Source: Cupriavidus necator
GTDB taxonomy: Bacteria > Pseudomonadota > Gammaproteobacteria > Burkholderiales > Burkholderiaceae
DNA length: 64,000 bases
Direction: 5' to 3'
Assembly (NCBI GenBank): GCA_022041995.1
Contig: CP074381.1
Span: 2,914,001-2,978,000, forward strand
The notes below the pieces were generated by a model that did not search any database, was not told where the DNA came from, and saw only the letters and a list, made by a program, of their open reading frames with translations. Numbering within the stretch: position 1 is the first letter of the stretch; each line of letters begins with the position of its first letter. A program made the translations under genes and the position numbers. Shown piece after piece: positions 18,597-26,950 of this stretch.

Positions 18597-19364
18597 TCAT
18601 CCCTGCAGCGAAGCGCTGGCAACCTTCAGTGCCGCGACGATGGCCTGCGCATTGACCTCGACCCGATGCAGCGGTCCCGCCACCGACAGGCCATAGGTCA
18701 CGCCACCCATCGTTACCGGCATGGCGATGGCCCCCAGGTCCGGGAACGACTCACCGAAATTCGGATACCAACCCTGTTCCTGCCAGACCTGCATCATCGC
18801 TTCCAGCTGCTGCGCCGAAGCGATGGTGCGCGGCGTGCGCGCGGCAAACGACAGGCCTGAGAGCAGCTCGCCGCGCGCGCTGGCCGTCATGGCGCCCAGG
18901 ATGGCGCGGCCGATCGAATTGACATGCGCGTCGCGCAACTCGCCCGGCGCGGCGATATAGCGCACCGGATTGGCGGATTCGCGCGCCTCCAGGTACAGCA
19001 CGCGTCCATCGTCCTGCAGCTTGCCGAAGATCACGGTCTCGCCGGTGGTGTCGCGCAGCGATTCCAGCACCGGCTGCACGCGCTCCAGCAGCGGGTCGTT
19101 GCGCGCGATGCGCTGGGCGATATCGAGCAGCCGGCGCGTCGGGTAGTAGCCCTGGCGGCGTCCGGTCTCGTACAGGTAGCCCAGCGAGGCCAGCGTGCGG
19201 ATCAGCCCCAGGCAGCTCGACATCGGCGCGCCCAGCAGCCTGGCCAGCTCGGTCAGCGTCAGCGAGCGCCCTTCGCGCGCATAGATCTCCATGATCTCGA
19301 TCACGCGCAGCGCCGTCTTGACGCTGGCGTAACCAGACTTCTCCGCTGCTTCGTTTTCTGCCAT
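18597..19364 (-). CDS. IclR-family transcriptional regulator
   Basis: A 255-residue regulator: N-terminal winged helix-turn-helix at about residues 15-75 (LTLTELARLLGAPMSS is the recognition region) and a C-terminal IclR effector domain with HVNSIGRAILGAM. The ATG at 19364 gives the usual IclR length; 21 further codons upstream are open. It is the last gene of a minus-strand cluster (cupin, Bug protein, acyl-CoA dehydrogenase, CoA-transferase) and is 69 bases from the CoA-transferase. It probably controls this cluster in response to its substrate, which is unknown. Confidence 0.9.
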   Translation of the reverse strand: MAENEAAEKSGYASVKTALRVIEIMEIYAREGRSLTLTELARLLGAPMSSCLGLIRTLASLGYLYETGRRQGYYPTRRLLDIAQRIARNDPLLERVQPVLESLRDTTGETVIFGKLQDDGRVLYLEARESANPVRYIAAPGELRDAHVNSIGRAILGAMTASARGELLSGLSFAARTPRTIASAQQLEAMMQVWQEQGWYPNFGESFPDLGAIAMPVTMGGVTYGLSVAGPLHRVEVNAQAIVAALKVASASLQG

Positions 19365-19433
19365 CGCAGGCTTCCTCGACTTCAGTATCTGTTGGCCGGG
19401 ATTGTACGCGGCGGAGTCGGCCGGCAAAGGGTG

Positions 19434-20597
19434 TCAGCCGCCCTCCGCGCCGCCTGACCCGGGCAACGCCTGCGGCCAGCTGCGGATATTGCCAGGCGTG
19501 CGCGAGAAGCGCGTCGGGATGCCGACCCCGCGCAGGCGGCCTTCGCTGGGATGATCGTATTCGAACATCATGCCGGTGGCGCGCAAGTGCGGGTCGTCCG
19601 CCAGGCTGTCGAAATGCGGCACTTCGCTGTGCGGGATATCGGCGTCGCGCAGCAGGTCGAGCCATTCGGCAGTGGTGCGCTGCGCGACGATTTCGGCCAG
19701 CGTGGCGTAGAGCGCGTCGATATTGGCGCTGCGCGCGGCCGGGGTGGCATAGCGCGGATCGCTGGCCAGTTGCCCGTGGCCGGACACATCGAAGAAGCGC
19801 AGCCACTGCGCGCTAGTGTACGGCAGCAGCGCGACATGCCCGTCGCGCGTGCGGTAGGGCTTGCGATGCAGCGACATCACGCGCGGGTAGCCGGCCGGCC
19901 CCAGCGGCGGAATAAAGGTCTGCCCGGCCAGCTGCTCTGCGGCCAGGAAGGACACCAGCGTCTCGAACATCGGCACCTCGATGGCCTGGCCCTGGCCGGA
20001 ACGCTCGCGCTCGTACAGCGCCATCGGGATCGCGTAGGCCACGGTCAGCCCGGCCACCTTGTCGGCAAGGATGGTGTTGACGTACTGCGGGCCTTCGTTC
20101 GAGTTCGCACCCTGGAACTGCGCCATGCCGCTGCGCGCCTGGATGATGTCGTCGAAGGCCGGCGCTCCCGCGTAGGGCCCTGCTTCCGAATAGCCGTAGG
20201 CGCCGCAGTAGATCAGCCGCGGATGGTCCGCGCGCAGCGACGCATAGTCCAGCCCAAGCTTGCGCAGCGACTGCGGCCGTACGTTGGAGACAAAGACATC
20301 GGCCGTGGCGATCAGGGCTTTCAGCGCGGCAAGGTCGTCGGGCTGCTTCACGTCCAGCACCACGAACTGCTTGTTGCGGTTCAGGTTCAGGAAGCTGGCA
20401 CCCATGGCCGCGTGCCGCGCCGGCTCGGCGTGGCGGAACACATCGCCGGCGGGTGGCTCGACCTTGATGACTTCGGCCCCCATGTCGCCGAGGATCTGCG
20501 TGGCATACGGCCCCATCGCGACCGAGGTCATGTCGATCACGCGGATGCCGGCCAGCGGCCCGGTGGCCGCGCTCGCCTGCGCTTGCTCTGCTTGCAT
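19434..20597 (-). CDS. CaiB/BaiF family III CoA-transferase
   Basis: A 387-residue family III CoA-transferase, which moves CoA from a donor such as succinyl-CoA onto a carboxylic acid. Family signatures are IRVIDMTSVAMGPYATQILGDMGAEVIKVE-like at residues 18-48 and LNLNRNKQF near residue 75. The catalytic aspartate of the family is expected near residue 165, in the PAFDDIIQARSGM stretch. With the neighbouring acyl-CoA dehydrogenase it suggests activation then oxidation of a mono- or dicarboxylic acid. Substrate unknown. Confidence 0.9.
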   Translation of the reverse strand: MQAEQAQASAATGPLAGIRVIDMTSVAMGPYATQILGDMGAEVIKVEPPAGDVFRHAEPARHAAMGASFLNLNRNKQFVVLDVKQPDDLAALKALIATADVFVSNVRPQSLRKLGLDYASLRADHPRLIYCGAYGYSEAGPYAGAPAFDDIIQARSGMAQFQGANSNEGPQYVNTILADKVAGLTVAYAIPMALYERERSGQGQAIEVPMFETLVSFLAAEQLAGQTFIPPLGPAGYPRVMSLHRKPYRTRDGHVALLPYTSAQWLRFFDVSGHGQLASDPRYATPAARSANIDALYATLAEIVAQRTTAEWLDLLRDADIPHSEVPHFDSLADDPHLRATGMMFEYDHPSEGRLRGVGIPTRFSRTPGNIRSWPQALPGSGGAEGG

Positions 20598-20609
20598 CGT
20601 CGCTCCCGC

Positions 20610-21776
20610 TTAGTACGACTTGGGCAAACCCAGCACGCGCTCGGCGATAAAGCACAGGATGAGCTGCGGGCTGACCGGCGCGATGCGCGGGATATAGGAC
20701 TCGCGCAGCAGCCGCTCCACGCGGTACTCGCGCGAGTAGCCCATGCCGCCCAGCGTCAGGATCGCGGTCTGGCAGGCGTTATGGCCGGCCTCGGCGGCGA
20801 GGTACTTCGCCGTGTTGGCCTCAGCGCCGCAGGACTGGCCTGCGTCATAGCGCGCGGCGGCCTTGAGCATCATCAGGTTGGCCGATTCCAGCTGCATCCA
20901 GGCCTGCGCCAGCGGATGCTGCACGCCCTGGTTCATGCCGATGGGGCGGCCGAACACCACGCGCTCCTTGGCGTACTGCGTGGCAATGGCCAGCGCCGCG
21001 CGGCCCAGGCCGATGGCCTCGGCCGCGATCAGGATGCGCTCCGGATTCAGGCCGTGCAGGATGTATTCGAAGCCCCTGCCCTCTTCGCCGATGCGGTCTT
21101 CCTCCGGGATGAACAGGTCGTCGATAAACAGCATGTTGGTATCGACGGCGGCGCGGCCCATCTTGTCGATCTCGCGGATCTCGATCTTGCTGCGGTCGAC
21201 CCTGGTGTAGAACAGCGACAGCCCTTCGGTCGGCTTCTTCACCGACTCCAGCGGCGTGGTGCGCGCCAGCAGCAGCATGCGGTCGGCCACCTGCGCGGTC
21301 GAGATCCAGATCTTGCGCCCGCTCACCGAATAGCCACCCGGCACCTTGCGCGCAAACGTCTTGAGCTTGGTGGTGTCCAGTCCCGCGTCGGGCTCGGTCA
21401 CGCCGAAGCAGGCCTTCTCCTGGCCGGCGATCAGCGGCGGCAGGAAGCGGCCCTTCTGCGCGTCGGTGCCGAACACCACCACCGGGTTCAGGCCGAACAC
21501 ATTCATATGCACCGCCGAGGCGCCCGTCATGCCCGCGCCCGACTGCGAGATGGTCTGCATCACCAGCGCCGCTTCCAGGATGCCCAGGCCCGCGCCGCCG
21601 AAGGCCTCGGGCATCGCCACGCCCAGCCAGCCGCCTTCGCACAGCGTCTTGTAGAACTCGTGCGGATAGGTGCCGGACTTGTCCAGGCGGTCCCAGTATT
21701 CCATGTCGAACTGCGTGCAGACCTGCTGCACGGCCTCGACGATGGATGCCTGTTCTTCGGAGAGATCGAAATTCAT
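20610..21776 (-). CDS. Acyl-CoA dehydrogenase
   Basis: An FAD-dependent acyl-CoA dehydrogenase of 388 residues with the three family domains. CFGVTEPDAG in the middle domain binds FAD and substrate, WISTAQVAD follows, and the C-terminal helical domain has LGGMGYSREYRVERLLRE, the usual position of FAD and CoA contacts. Electrons pass to ETF. It lies 12 bases before the CoA-transferase gene, so the two gene products likely act in sequence. Chain length and substrate cannot be read from sequence. Confidence 0.92.
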   Translation of the reverse strand: MNFDLSEEQASIVEAVQQVCTQFDMEYWDRLDKSGTYPHEFYKTLCEGGWLGVAMPEAFGGAGLGILEAALVMQTISQSGAGMTGASAVHMNVFGLNPVVVFGTDAQKGRFLPPLIAGQEKACFGVTEPDAGLDTTKLKTFARKVPGGYSVSGRKIWISTAQVADRMLLLARTTPLESVKKPTEGLSLFYTRVDRSKIEIREIDKMGRAAVDTNMLFIDDLFIPEEDRIGEEGRGFEYILHGLNPERILIAAEAIGLGRAALAIATQYAKERVVFGRPIGMNQGVQHPLAQAWMQLESANLMMLKAAARYDAGQSCGAEANTAKYLAAEAGHNACQTAILTLGGMGYSREYRVERLLRESYIPRIAPVSPQLILCFIAERVLGLPKSY

Positions 21777-21824
21777 AGCGTTACCTGCCTGATGTCGTTG
21801 TCTTGTTCGTTGCCTGTTCGTCGC

Positions 21825-22801
21825 CTATTCCGGCTGGATGCCTGCCTCCTGCACCAGCCGCGACCACTTCTGCAGCTCGGCCACGACAAACTGGCTGAGC
21901 TCGGCCGGCGTGCTGCCGAACGGCTCGAAGCCCAGCGCGTGGAACTGCTGCGCATGCTGCTTGCTGGTGGCAATGGCAACCAGTTCACGATTGAGCCGCT
22001 GCACCACCGGCGCCGGCACCCCGGCCGGCGCGAACACGGCGTTCCATGAGGTCACGTCGAAACCCTTCAGCTCCGGCACGCTCGCCAGCGGCGGCAGGTC
22101 GGGCAGCAGCGCGCTGCGCTGCGCGGTGGTCACCGCCAGCGCACGCAGCTTGCCGGCGCGCACGTTGGCGATGCCCGCGGCAAAGTCGACGAACATCGCC
22201 TGCACCTGGCCGCCCATCACATCGGTCATCGCCGGCGGCGTGCTCTTGTACGGCACGTGCAGCATCTTCAGCCCGGCCATCTTCGACAGCGTGGCGCCCG
22301 ACACGATGCCGGTGCTGTTGCCGCTGGCATAGCTCAGGCCCGGATGCGCACGGGCGTAGTCGATGAACTCACGCAGCGTCTTGACCGGCAGCGCCGGGTT
22401 GACCACCAGCATGAACGGCAGGTTGCCCATGCGCGAAACCGGCGTGAAATCCTTGACCGGGTCATAGCGCAGCTGCTTCATCAGCGACGGGTTGGCCGAA
22501 TGCGTGGTGTTGGTGGTCATGAACAGCGTGTAGCCATCGGCCGGGGCCTTGGCCACGAACTCGGCGGCAATGGTGCCGTTGGCGCCGGGCTTGTTGTCCA
22601 CCACCACCGGCTGCTGCAGCGCCTCGCCCAGGTATTTGGCGGTCAGGCGAGCCACGGCATCGGTGCCGCTGCCGGCAGCGAACGGCACCACCAGGCGCAG
22701 CGGTCTGGACGGAAATTCATCGGCCGACAGCGCCGGGTGGCGGCCAGCGCCGCGGTGCACCCGAGCACCAGGCTGGCAAAGGCGTTCTTGAAGGACTTCA
22801 C
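21825..22801 (-). CDS. Bug/TctC-family periplasmic binding protein (single-base frameshift)
   Basis: Extracytoplasmic solute-binding protein of the Bug family that feeds tripartite carboxylate transporters. The mature part is clear: PLRLVVPFAAGSGTDAVARL near the start, then DNKPGANG and the family's conserved ADGYT. The signal peptide is in another frame. A GTG at 22801 with AGGAG about 10 bases upstream opens a typical signal (VKSFKNAFASLVLGCTAALA). One extra G in the GG at 22739-22740 joins it to the mature protein, giving 325 residues, normal for Bug proteins. No TctAB membrane genes are adjacent, as is common for this family. Confidence 0.85.
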
Positions 22802-22865
22802 GGTGGTTGTCTCCTGTAGTTGTTCAATCCCTTGCCGTGACCAGCCGCGTCTTATGCGGGCCGTA

Positions 22866-23240
22866 TCACGCGCTCGGGGATTCCTCGTACGGCGGGGAAT
22901 AGATCACCAGGATCCTGGCCGGCTCCTCGCTGATGACTGTGAACACATGCATCTGGTCCGGCGGGAAGAAGCAGCAGTCGCCCGGGCCCAGCTCCTTGCG
23001 CTGGCCGCCGACCTCGGCCACGGCGCGGCCTTCCAGCACGTAGCAGACCTGCTCGATGCCGGGATGCGCATGCGGCAGCGCGCCCTTGCCCTTCTCGATG
23101 GTGCCGTGGATCACTTCCAGGTGCCGCGATCCCACGGTCTCGGGCCCGATCAGCCGGCGGTTGAGGGTGCCGACATGGTTGGCGGGTTGGTAACCCTCGA
23201 CGTCGTCGGTCGAAATGAAATAGACGGGTTGGTCTTGCAT
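22866..23240 (-). CDS. Cupin-domain protein
   Basis: A 124-residue single-domain cupin. Motif 1 is PHAHPGIEQVCYVLEG, with two His and one Glu placed to bind a metal, and motif 2 is PGDCCFFPPDQMHVF with the fourth His. It could be a small dioxygenase, isomerase or sensor; sequence does not decide. It is the first gene of the minus-strand cluster ending with the IclR regulator. An AT-rich inverted repeat lies just upstream. Confidence 0.85.
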   Translation of the reverse strand: MQDQPVYFISTDDVEGYQPANHVGTLNRRLIGPETVGSRHLEVIHGTIEKGKGALPHAHPGIEQVCYVLEGRAVAEVGGQRKELGPGDCCFFPPDQMHVFTVISEEPARILVIYSPPYEESPSA

Positions 23241-23257
23241 TCGGTGCTCCTGCCTGA

Positions 23258-23273
23258 ATTCATATTTATGAAT
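23258..23273 (-). promoter_or_regulatory. AT-rich inverted repeat upstream of the cupin cluster
   Basis: ATTCAT-ATTT-ATGAAT, a 6-4-6 inverted repeat 18 bases before the cupin start, in a short AT-rich patch of otherwise GC-rich DNA. A plausible operator for the IclR regulator at the end of the cluster; not proven. Confidence 0.4.
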
Positions 23274-23416
23274 AATAGTTTATTACGTTGAATTTACCCG
23301 TCAAACGATTTCGACGTCGTTGCGGGTTTACCGGGAGTGAACGCGAGCGGGGCGAGCGCCGGCCTCATCACGCGGCGCGCGATCGGCAAGAAAGTGTTTT
23401 GGGAGTAACCCGGCGA

Positions 23417-24112
23417 TCAGCCGGCGAAGCGGTAACCCACCCCGATCTCGGTCAGCAGGTAGGCAGGCTGGGCCGGGTCGGCTTCCAGTTTGTGCCGCAG
23501 GTGTCCCATGTAGACGCGCAGGTACTGGCTGCTGTCGGCATGCGACGGCCCCCACACCTCGCGCAGCAGTTCGCGGTGGGTCATGACCTTGCCGCGATGC
23601 GCCAGCAGCACCGCCAGCAGCCGGAACTCGATCGGCGTCAGGTGCACCGGCTCCCCCGCACGCGTGACCTGGCGGTTGGCCAGGTCCACGGCGATCTCGC
23701 CGAAGGCCACCTGCGCCCGCCCCTGCGCGCCGGCGCGCACATGGCGGCGCAGCAGCACGCGCAGGCGCGCCACCAGCTCGCCCACGCCGAAGGGCTTGGT
23801 CAGGTAGTCATCGGCGCCGGCGTCGAGCGCGCGGATCTTCCCGGCCTCGTCGGTGCGCGCCGACAGCACCAGCACCGGCACTTCGGTCCAGGTGCGCAGG
23901 TCGCCGATCATCGACACGCCGTCGCCATCGGGCAGCCCCAGGTCCAGGATCACCAGGTCCGGCTGGCGCGTGCCCGCCTCGATCAGTCCGCGCTGCAGCG
24001 ATTCGGCCTCATGCACGGCGCAGCCCTCGTCCTGCAGGGCCGCGCGCACGAAGCGGCGGATATGAGGCTCGTCTTCCACCAGCAGCACCGTGGGCGAAAA
24101 CTCGAATGGCAT
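23417..24112 (-). CDS. kdpE: KdpE-type response regulator
   Basis: A 231-residue OmpR/PhoB-type regulator most like KdpE, which switches on the KdpFABC potassium pump when its kinase KdpD signals low K+ or osmotic stress. The receiver domain has E13-D14, the phosphorylation site D57 and K106; the C-terminal winged helix includes HRELLREVWGPSHADSSQYLRVYMGHLRHK-like sequence characteristic of KdpE. The ATG at 24112 follows an AAGGAG site. Directly upstream lies only a scar of kdpD, and kdpFABC is absent here, so this regulator is orphaned in this locus. Confidence 0.88.
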   Translation of the reverse strand: MPFEFSPTVLLVEDEPHIRRFVRAALQDEGCAVHEAESLQRGLIEAGTRQPDLVILDLGLPDGDGVSMIGDLRTWTEVPVLVLSARTDEAGKIRALDAGADDYLTKPFGVGELVARLRVLLRRHVRAGAQGRAQVAFGEIAVDLANRQVTRAGEPVHLTPIEFRLLAVLLAHRGKVMTHRELLREVWGPSHADSSQYLRVYMGHLRHKLEADPAQPAYLLTEIGVGYRFAG

Positions 24113-24143
24113 GACGCGTCGGCTCCTTGAAAGGTTCTCGGGT

Positions 24144-24307
24144 TCAGGCCGGCAAGCCGGGCGCTTCCGGTTCCAGCACCGGAGGGTTGCCGCGCGGCAG
24201 CGTGACCACGAAGCGCGCGCCGGTGCCTTCGCCCTGCGCCCGCGCATGCACCGGCTCGACGGTGGGGTCGGGGCTGGGATCGCGTCGGGTTGGCGCGGCT
24301 CAGTCAT
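24144..24307 (-). pseudogene. kdpD: kdpD remnant: start and last ~37 codons only
   Basis: Upstream of kdpE, one frame encodes a KdpD-like C-terminal end (GARFVVTLPRGNPPVLEPE, stop at 24144), the usual tail of the sensor kinase after its ATP-binding domain. About 125 bases upstream an ATG at 24307 starts MTEPRQPDAIPAP, similar in style to KdpD N-termini. The roughly 2.6 kb of sensor and kinase domains are missing. The two parts are one base out of frame; adding one C at the CCCC run would make a 54-codon mini-gene, consistent with an internal deletion plus the base-loss errors seen elsewhere. The C-terminal match is good; the N-terminal match is weaker. Confidence 0.6.
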
Positions 24308-24694
24308 GGTGGGCGCTCTTGCCTTGCAGCGGCGGAAGCGCAGCCAGATTGTGCCACGCAAGCGGCGGCATAAAGTGCGCCAAAGTAGACTAACGGCGAT
24401 TTCCGGTGCTGCGCCCGCGCGCGCATTGCACTGCATTCTTGACAGCCGCGTCGTATACATGCCATAGTTACGGGCGTATAGCATTCATGGAAACCGGTAC
24501 TGTCAGACTCCAGTTGTATAGGACCTGGCGCTATCACCCCTGACACTGGTTGCACGGACTGAAACGTCCACATCTTTCAGGTTCGCGGGGGCGCACCAGG
24601 GCATTAGCCCGGCGTGCAATACCAGTCGCTCCGGCGACCGCAGTTTCCCCCATGTGAACCAGCCGCCCGTGCGGCAATCCCCTAAAGGACTGAA
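24308..24694. other. Intergenic region between the kdpD scar and rpsU
   Basis: About 390 bases with no credible gene. The plus strand carries the rpsU promoter and a leader of about 220 bases. On the minus strand a short open end in the CDS-like frame (stop overlapping the kdpD ATG) could be a trace of an upstream kdpC, but it is too short to claim. Confidence 0.4.
24439..24468 (+). promoter_or_regulatory. rpsU promoter
   Basis: Perfect -35 TTGACA at 24439-24444 and CATAGT (4 of 6) at 24463-24468, 18 bases apart. The spacer contains GTATAC at 24453-24458, a match to GTWWAC. Confidence 0.6.
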
Positions 24695-24907
24695 TTGACT
24701 AAGATCGTCTTGAAACCCGGTGAGCCCGTTGAAGTTGCGATGCGGCGTTTCCGTCGCGCCATTCTGCAGACTGGCCTGATCGTTGAACTCAAGAGCCGCA
24801 CCGCTTACGAGAAGCCGACGACCGAGCGCAAGCGCAAGAAGAAGGCCGCCGAAGCACGTCTGCGCAAGCGCCTGCGCATGCAGATGCTGCCGAAGAAGAT
24901 GTACTGA
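24695..24907 (+). CDS. rpsU: 30S ribosomal protein bS21
   Basis: A 70-residue basic protein of the small subunit that helps initiation. [19 protein letters not shown] and [22 protein letters not shown] are typical of bS21. The start is TTG at 24695 with AAAGGA five bases before it; no in-frame ATG exists near it. Burkholderiaceae often have more than one rpsU; whether this is the main or an extra copy cannot be told here. It has its own promoter and terminator, unlike the rpsU-dnaG-rpoD operon of E. coli. Confidence 0.95.
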   Translation: MTKIVLKPGEPVEVAMRRFRRAILQTGLIVELKSRTAYEKPTTERKRKKKAAEARLRKRLRMQMLPKKMY

Positions 24908-24943
24908 TCCAGTACGCTTCGCCGCCTGGTACCGCCGGGCAAG

Positions 24944-24973
24944 AAAAACCGCCAGTTCGCTGGCGGTTTTTTT
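24944..24973 (+). terminator. Terminator after rpsU
   Basis: Stem AAACCGCCAG with CTGGCGGTTT, TTCG tetraloop and seven or more T. Confidence 0.95.
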
Positions 24974-25107
24974 ATGTCCGCGCGCCAGGCCAGCCCCACT
25001 GCGCTTTGCGGCCGCGGCTTTTGCTGCACTGCGCCACCTGAGCGTTGCGCCGATGACCGGCATAATGGCGGATATTGCGCCCGTGCGGCGCCACACCGGA
25101 CCCTGCC

Positions 25108-26019
25108 TTGACTGCCATCCTAGAGTTGCGCAAGGTGCGCAAGCAATACGGCGACACGGTCGTGGTCGACGACCTCGACCTCCAGGTATTTCGCGGCCAG
25201 TGCTTCGGCCTGCTGGGCCCCAACGGCGCCGGCAAGACCACCACGCTGCGCCTGCTGCTGGGCCTGACCACACCCATGGCCGGCACGCTCACGCTGTGCG
25301 GCGAACCCATCCCCGAGCGTGCCCCGCAGGCGCGCATGCGCGTGGGCGTGGTGCCGCAGTTCGACAACCTCGACCCGGATTTCTCGGTGATCGAGAACCT
25401 GCGCATTTTCGGGCGCTACTTCGGGCTGTCGTCGGCCGAGATCGAGCGGCGCGTGCCGATGCTGCTGGAATTCGCCCGGCTGGAAAACCGCGCCGATGCG
25501 CAGGTGCGCGACCTCTCCGGCGGCATGCGCCGGCGCCTGACCGTGGCACGCGCGCTGATCAACGACCCCGACCTGCTGGTGATGGACGAGCCCACCACCG
25601 GCCTGGACCCGCAGGCGCGCCACCTGATCTGGGAGCGCCTGAAGTCGCTGATGGCCAGCGGCAAGACCATCCTGCTGACCACGCACTTCATGGAAGAGGC
25701 CGAACGGCTGTGCAACTACCTGTGCGTGATCGACGGCGGGCGCAAGATTGCCGAAGGCAAGCCGCACGAGCTGATCGACAGCCAGATCGGCTGCGACGTG
25801 GTCGAGGTCTATGGCGATGAACTGGACACGCTGCGCGGCAGCCTGACGCCGCTGGCGCAACGTACGGAAATGAGCGGCGAGACGCTGTTCTGCTATGTGC
25901 GCGAGCCCGCTCCGCTGCTGGCGGCGCTGCACGGCAGGAACGGCGTGCGCTACCTGCACCGCCCGGCCAACCTCGAGGACGTGTTCCTCAAGCTGACCGG
26001 CCGCGAGATGCGGGACTGA
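25108..26019 (+). CDS. NodI-like ABC exporter ATP-binding protein
   Basis: ATPase of a DRA-type ABC exporter. It has Walker [10 protein letters not shown], the signature LSGGM, Walker [14 protein letters not shown] and the switch His in [13 protein letters not shown]. The sequence follows rhizobial NodI closely in style ([19 protein letters not shown]). The likely start is TTG at 25108 (303 residues, beginning TAILELRKV); an ATG at 25075 would add 11 residues. The next gene encodes the NodJ-like permease. In rhizobia NodIJ exports lipochitin oligosaccharide Nod factors; non-symbiotic betaproteobacteria carry homologues whose substrate is unknown. Confidence 0.9.
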   Translation: MTAILELRKVRKQYGDTVVVDDLDLQVFRGQCFGLLGPNGAGKTTTLRLLLGLTTPMAGTLTLCGEPIPERAPQARMRVGVVPQFDNLDPDFSVIENLRIFGRYFGLSSAEIERRVPMLLEFARLENRADAQVRDLSGGMRRRLTVARALINDPDLLVMDEPTTGLDPQARHLIWERLKSLMASGKTILLTTHFMEEAERLCNYLCVIDGGRKIAEGKPHELIDSQIGCDVVEVYGDELDTLRGSLTPLAQRTEMSGETLFCYVREPAPLLAALHGRNGVRYLHRPANLEDVFLKLTGREMRD

Positions 26020-26033
26020 ACCGAGGGACTGAC

Positions 26034-26903
26034 ATGAGCGAACAGGATCCCCGCGCGGACACCACCGATACCTCCCCTGCCGTCGCCACCGGCAGCCGCG
26101 CCGCCACGGCATCGCGCCAGCGCTATCCGCAGCCGCTGCTGCCGCGCAACCTGCGCAACTGGATGATGGTCTGGTACCGCAACTACATGGTGTGGAAGAA
26201 GCTGGCCATCCCCTCGATGATCGGCAACCTCGCCGACCCCATGATCTACCTGTTCGGCCTCGGCCTCGGGCTGGGGCTGATGGTGGGCCAGGTCAACGGC
26301 GTGTCGTATATCGCCTTCCTGGCCGCCGGCACCACCGCGTCCAGCGTGATGATGTCGGCCAGCTTCGAGTCGATGTATTCGGCCTTCTCACGCATGCACG
26401 TGCAGCGCACCTGGGAAGCGATCATGCATGCCCCGCTGACGCTGGGCGACGTGGTGCTGGGCGAAATCGCCTGGGCCGCCAGCAAGGCGGTGCTGTCCGG
26501 GCTGGCCATCATGCTGGTGGCGGGCGCGCTCGGCTATGCGCAGATGCCCGGCGCGCTGCTGGCGCTGCCGGTGATCGTGCTGGCCGGCATTGCCTTTGCC
26601 GCGCTGGCGATGATCGTCACCGCACTGGCGCCCAGCTACGACTTCTTCATGTTCTACCAGACCCTGGTGATGACGCCGATGCTGCTGCTGTCCGGCGTGT
26701 TCTTCCCGCTGGAACAGTTGCCCGAAGGCGTGCAGGCAGCCACCAAGGTGCTGCCGCTGGCGCATGCAGTGGCGCTGATCCGGCCACTGATGCTGGGCCG
26801 TCCGTCGGAGGATGTCGGCCTGCACCTGGCGGTGCTGGGCGCCTATGCGGTGCTGGCGCTGGTGGTGTGCCTCGTGCTGCTGCGCCGGCGGTTGCTGCGC
26901 TAA
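26034..26903 (+). CDS. NodJ-like ABC exporter permease
   Basis: The membrane partner of the NodI-like ATPase, 289 residues. After a hydrophilic N-terminus of about 40 residues it has six membrane helices of the ABC-2 type (residues about 65-85, 95-115, 140-165, 175-200, 210-225, 260-282). PLTLGDVVLGEIAW and LVMTPMLLLSGVFFP are typical of the NodJ group. It starts 14 bases after the ATPase gene. Nothing nearby (no nodABC, no nod box) points to symbiosis. Confidence 0.9.
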   Translation: MSEQDPRADTTDTSPAVATGSRAATASRQRYPQPLLPRNLRNWMMVWYRNYMVWKKLAIPSMIGNLADPMIYLFGLGLGLGLMVGQVNGVSYIAFLAAGTTASSVMMSASFESMYSAFSRMHVQRTWEAIMHAPLTLGDVVLGEIAWAASKAVLSGLAIMLVAGALGYAQMPGALLALPVIVLAGIAFAALAMIVTALAPSYDFFMFYQTLVMTPMLLLSGVFFPLEQLPEGVQAATKVLPLAHAVALIRPLMLGRPSEDVGLHLAVLGAYAVLALVVCLVLLRRRLLR

Positions 26904-26950
26904 GAAACCATTTCACAATGAAGAAGGGGCGCGAAGGCTGCTGCCGGGCC

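Noticed and set aside
19551..22049. Plus-strand frame of about 830 codons opposite the CoA-transferase and acyl-CoA dehydrogenase genes
   Set aside because: Both opposite-strand genes are clear family members; this frame has antisense composition and no domain.
23241..23416. Possible small gene between the cupin and kdpE
   Set aside because: No start with a ribosome site and no coherent frame; the stretch is promoter-like and AT-rich on one side.
25108..26903. Evidence for a nodulating symbiont
   Set aside because: nodIJ-like genes alone are common in free-living betaproteobacteria; no nodA, nodB, nodC, nodD or nif gene is present.
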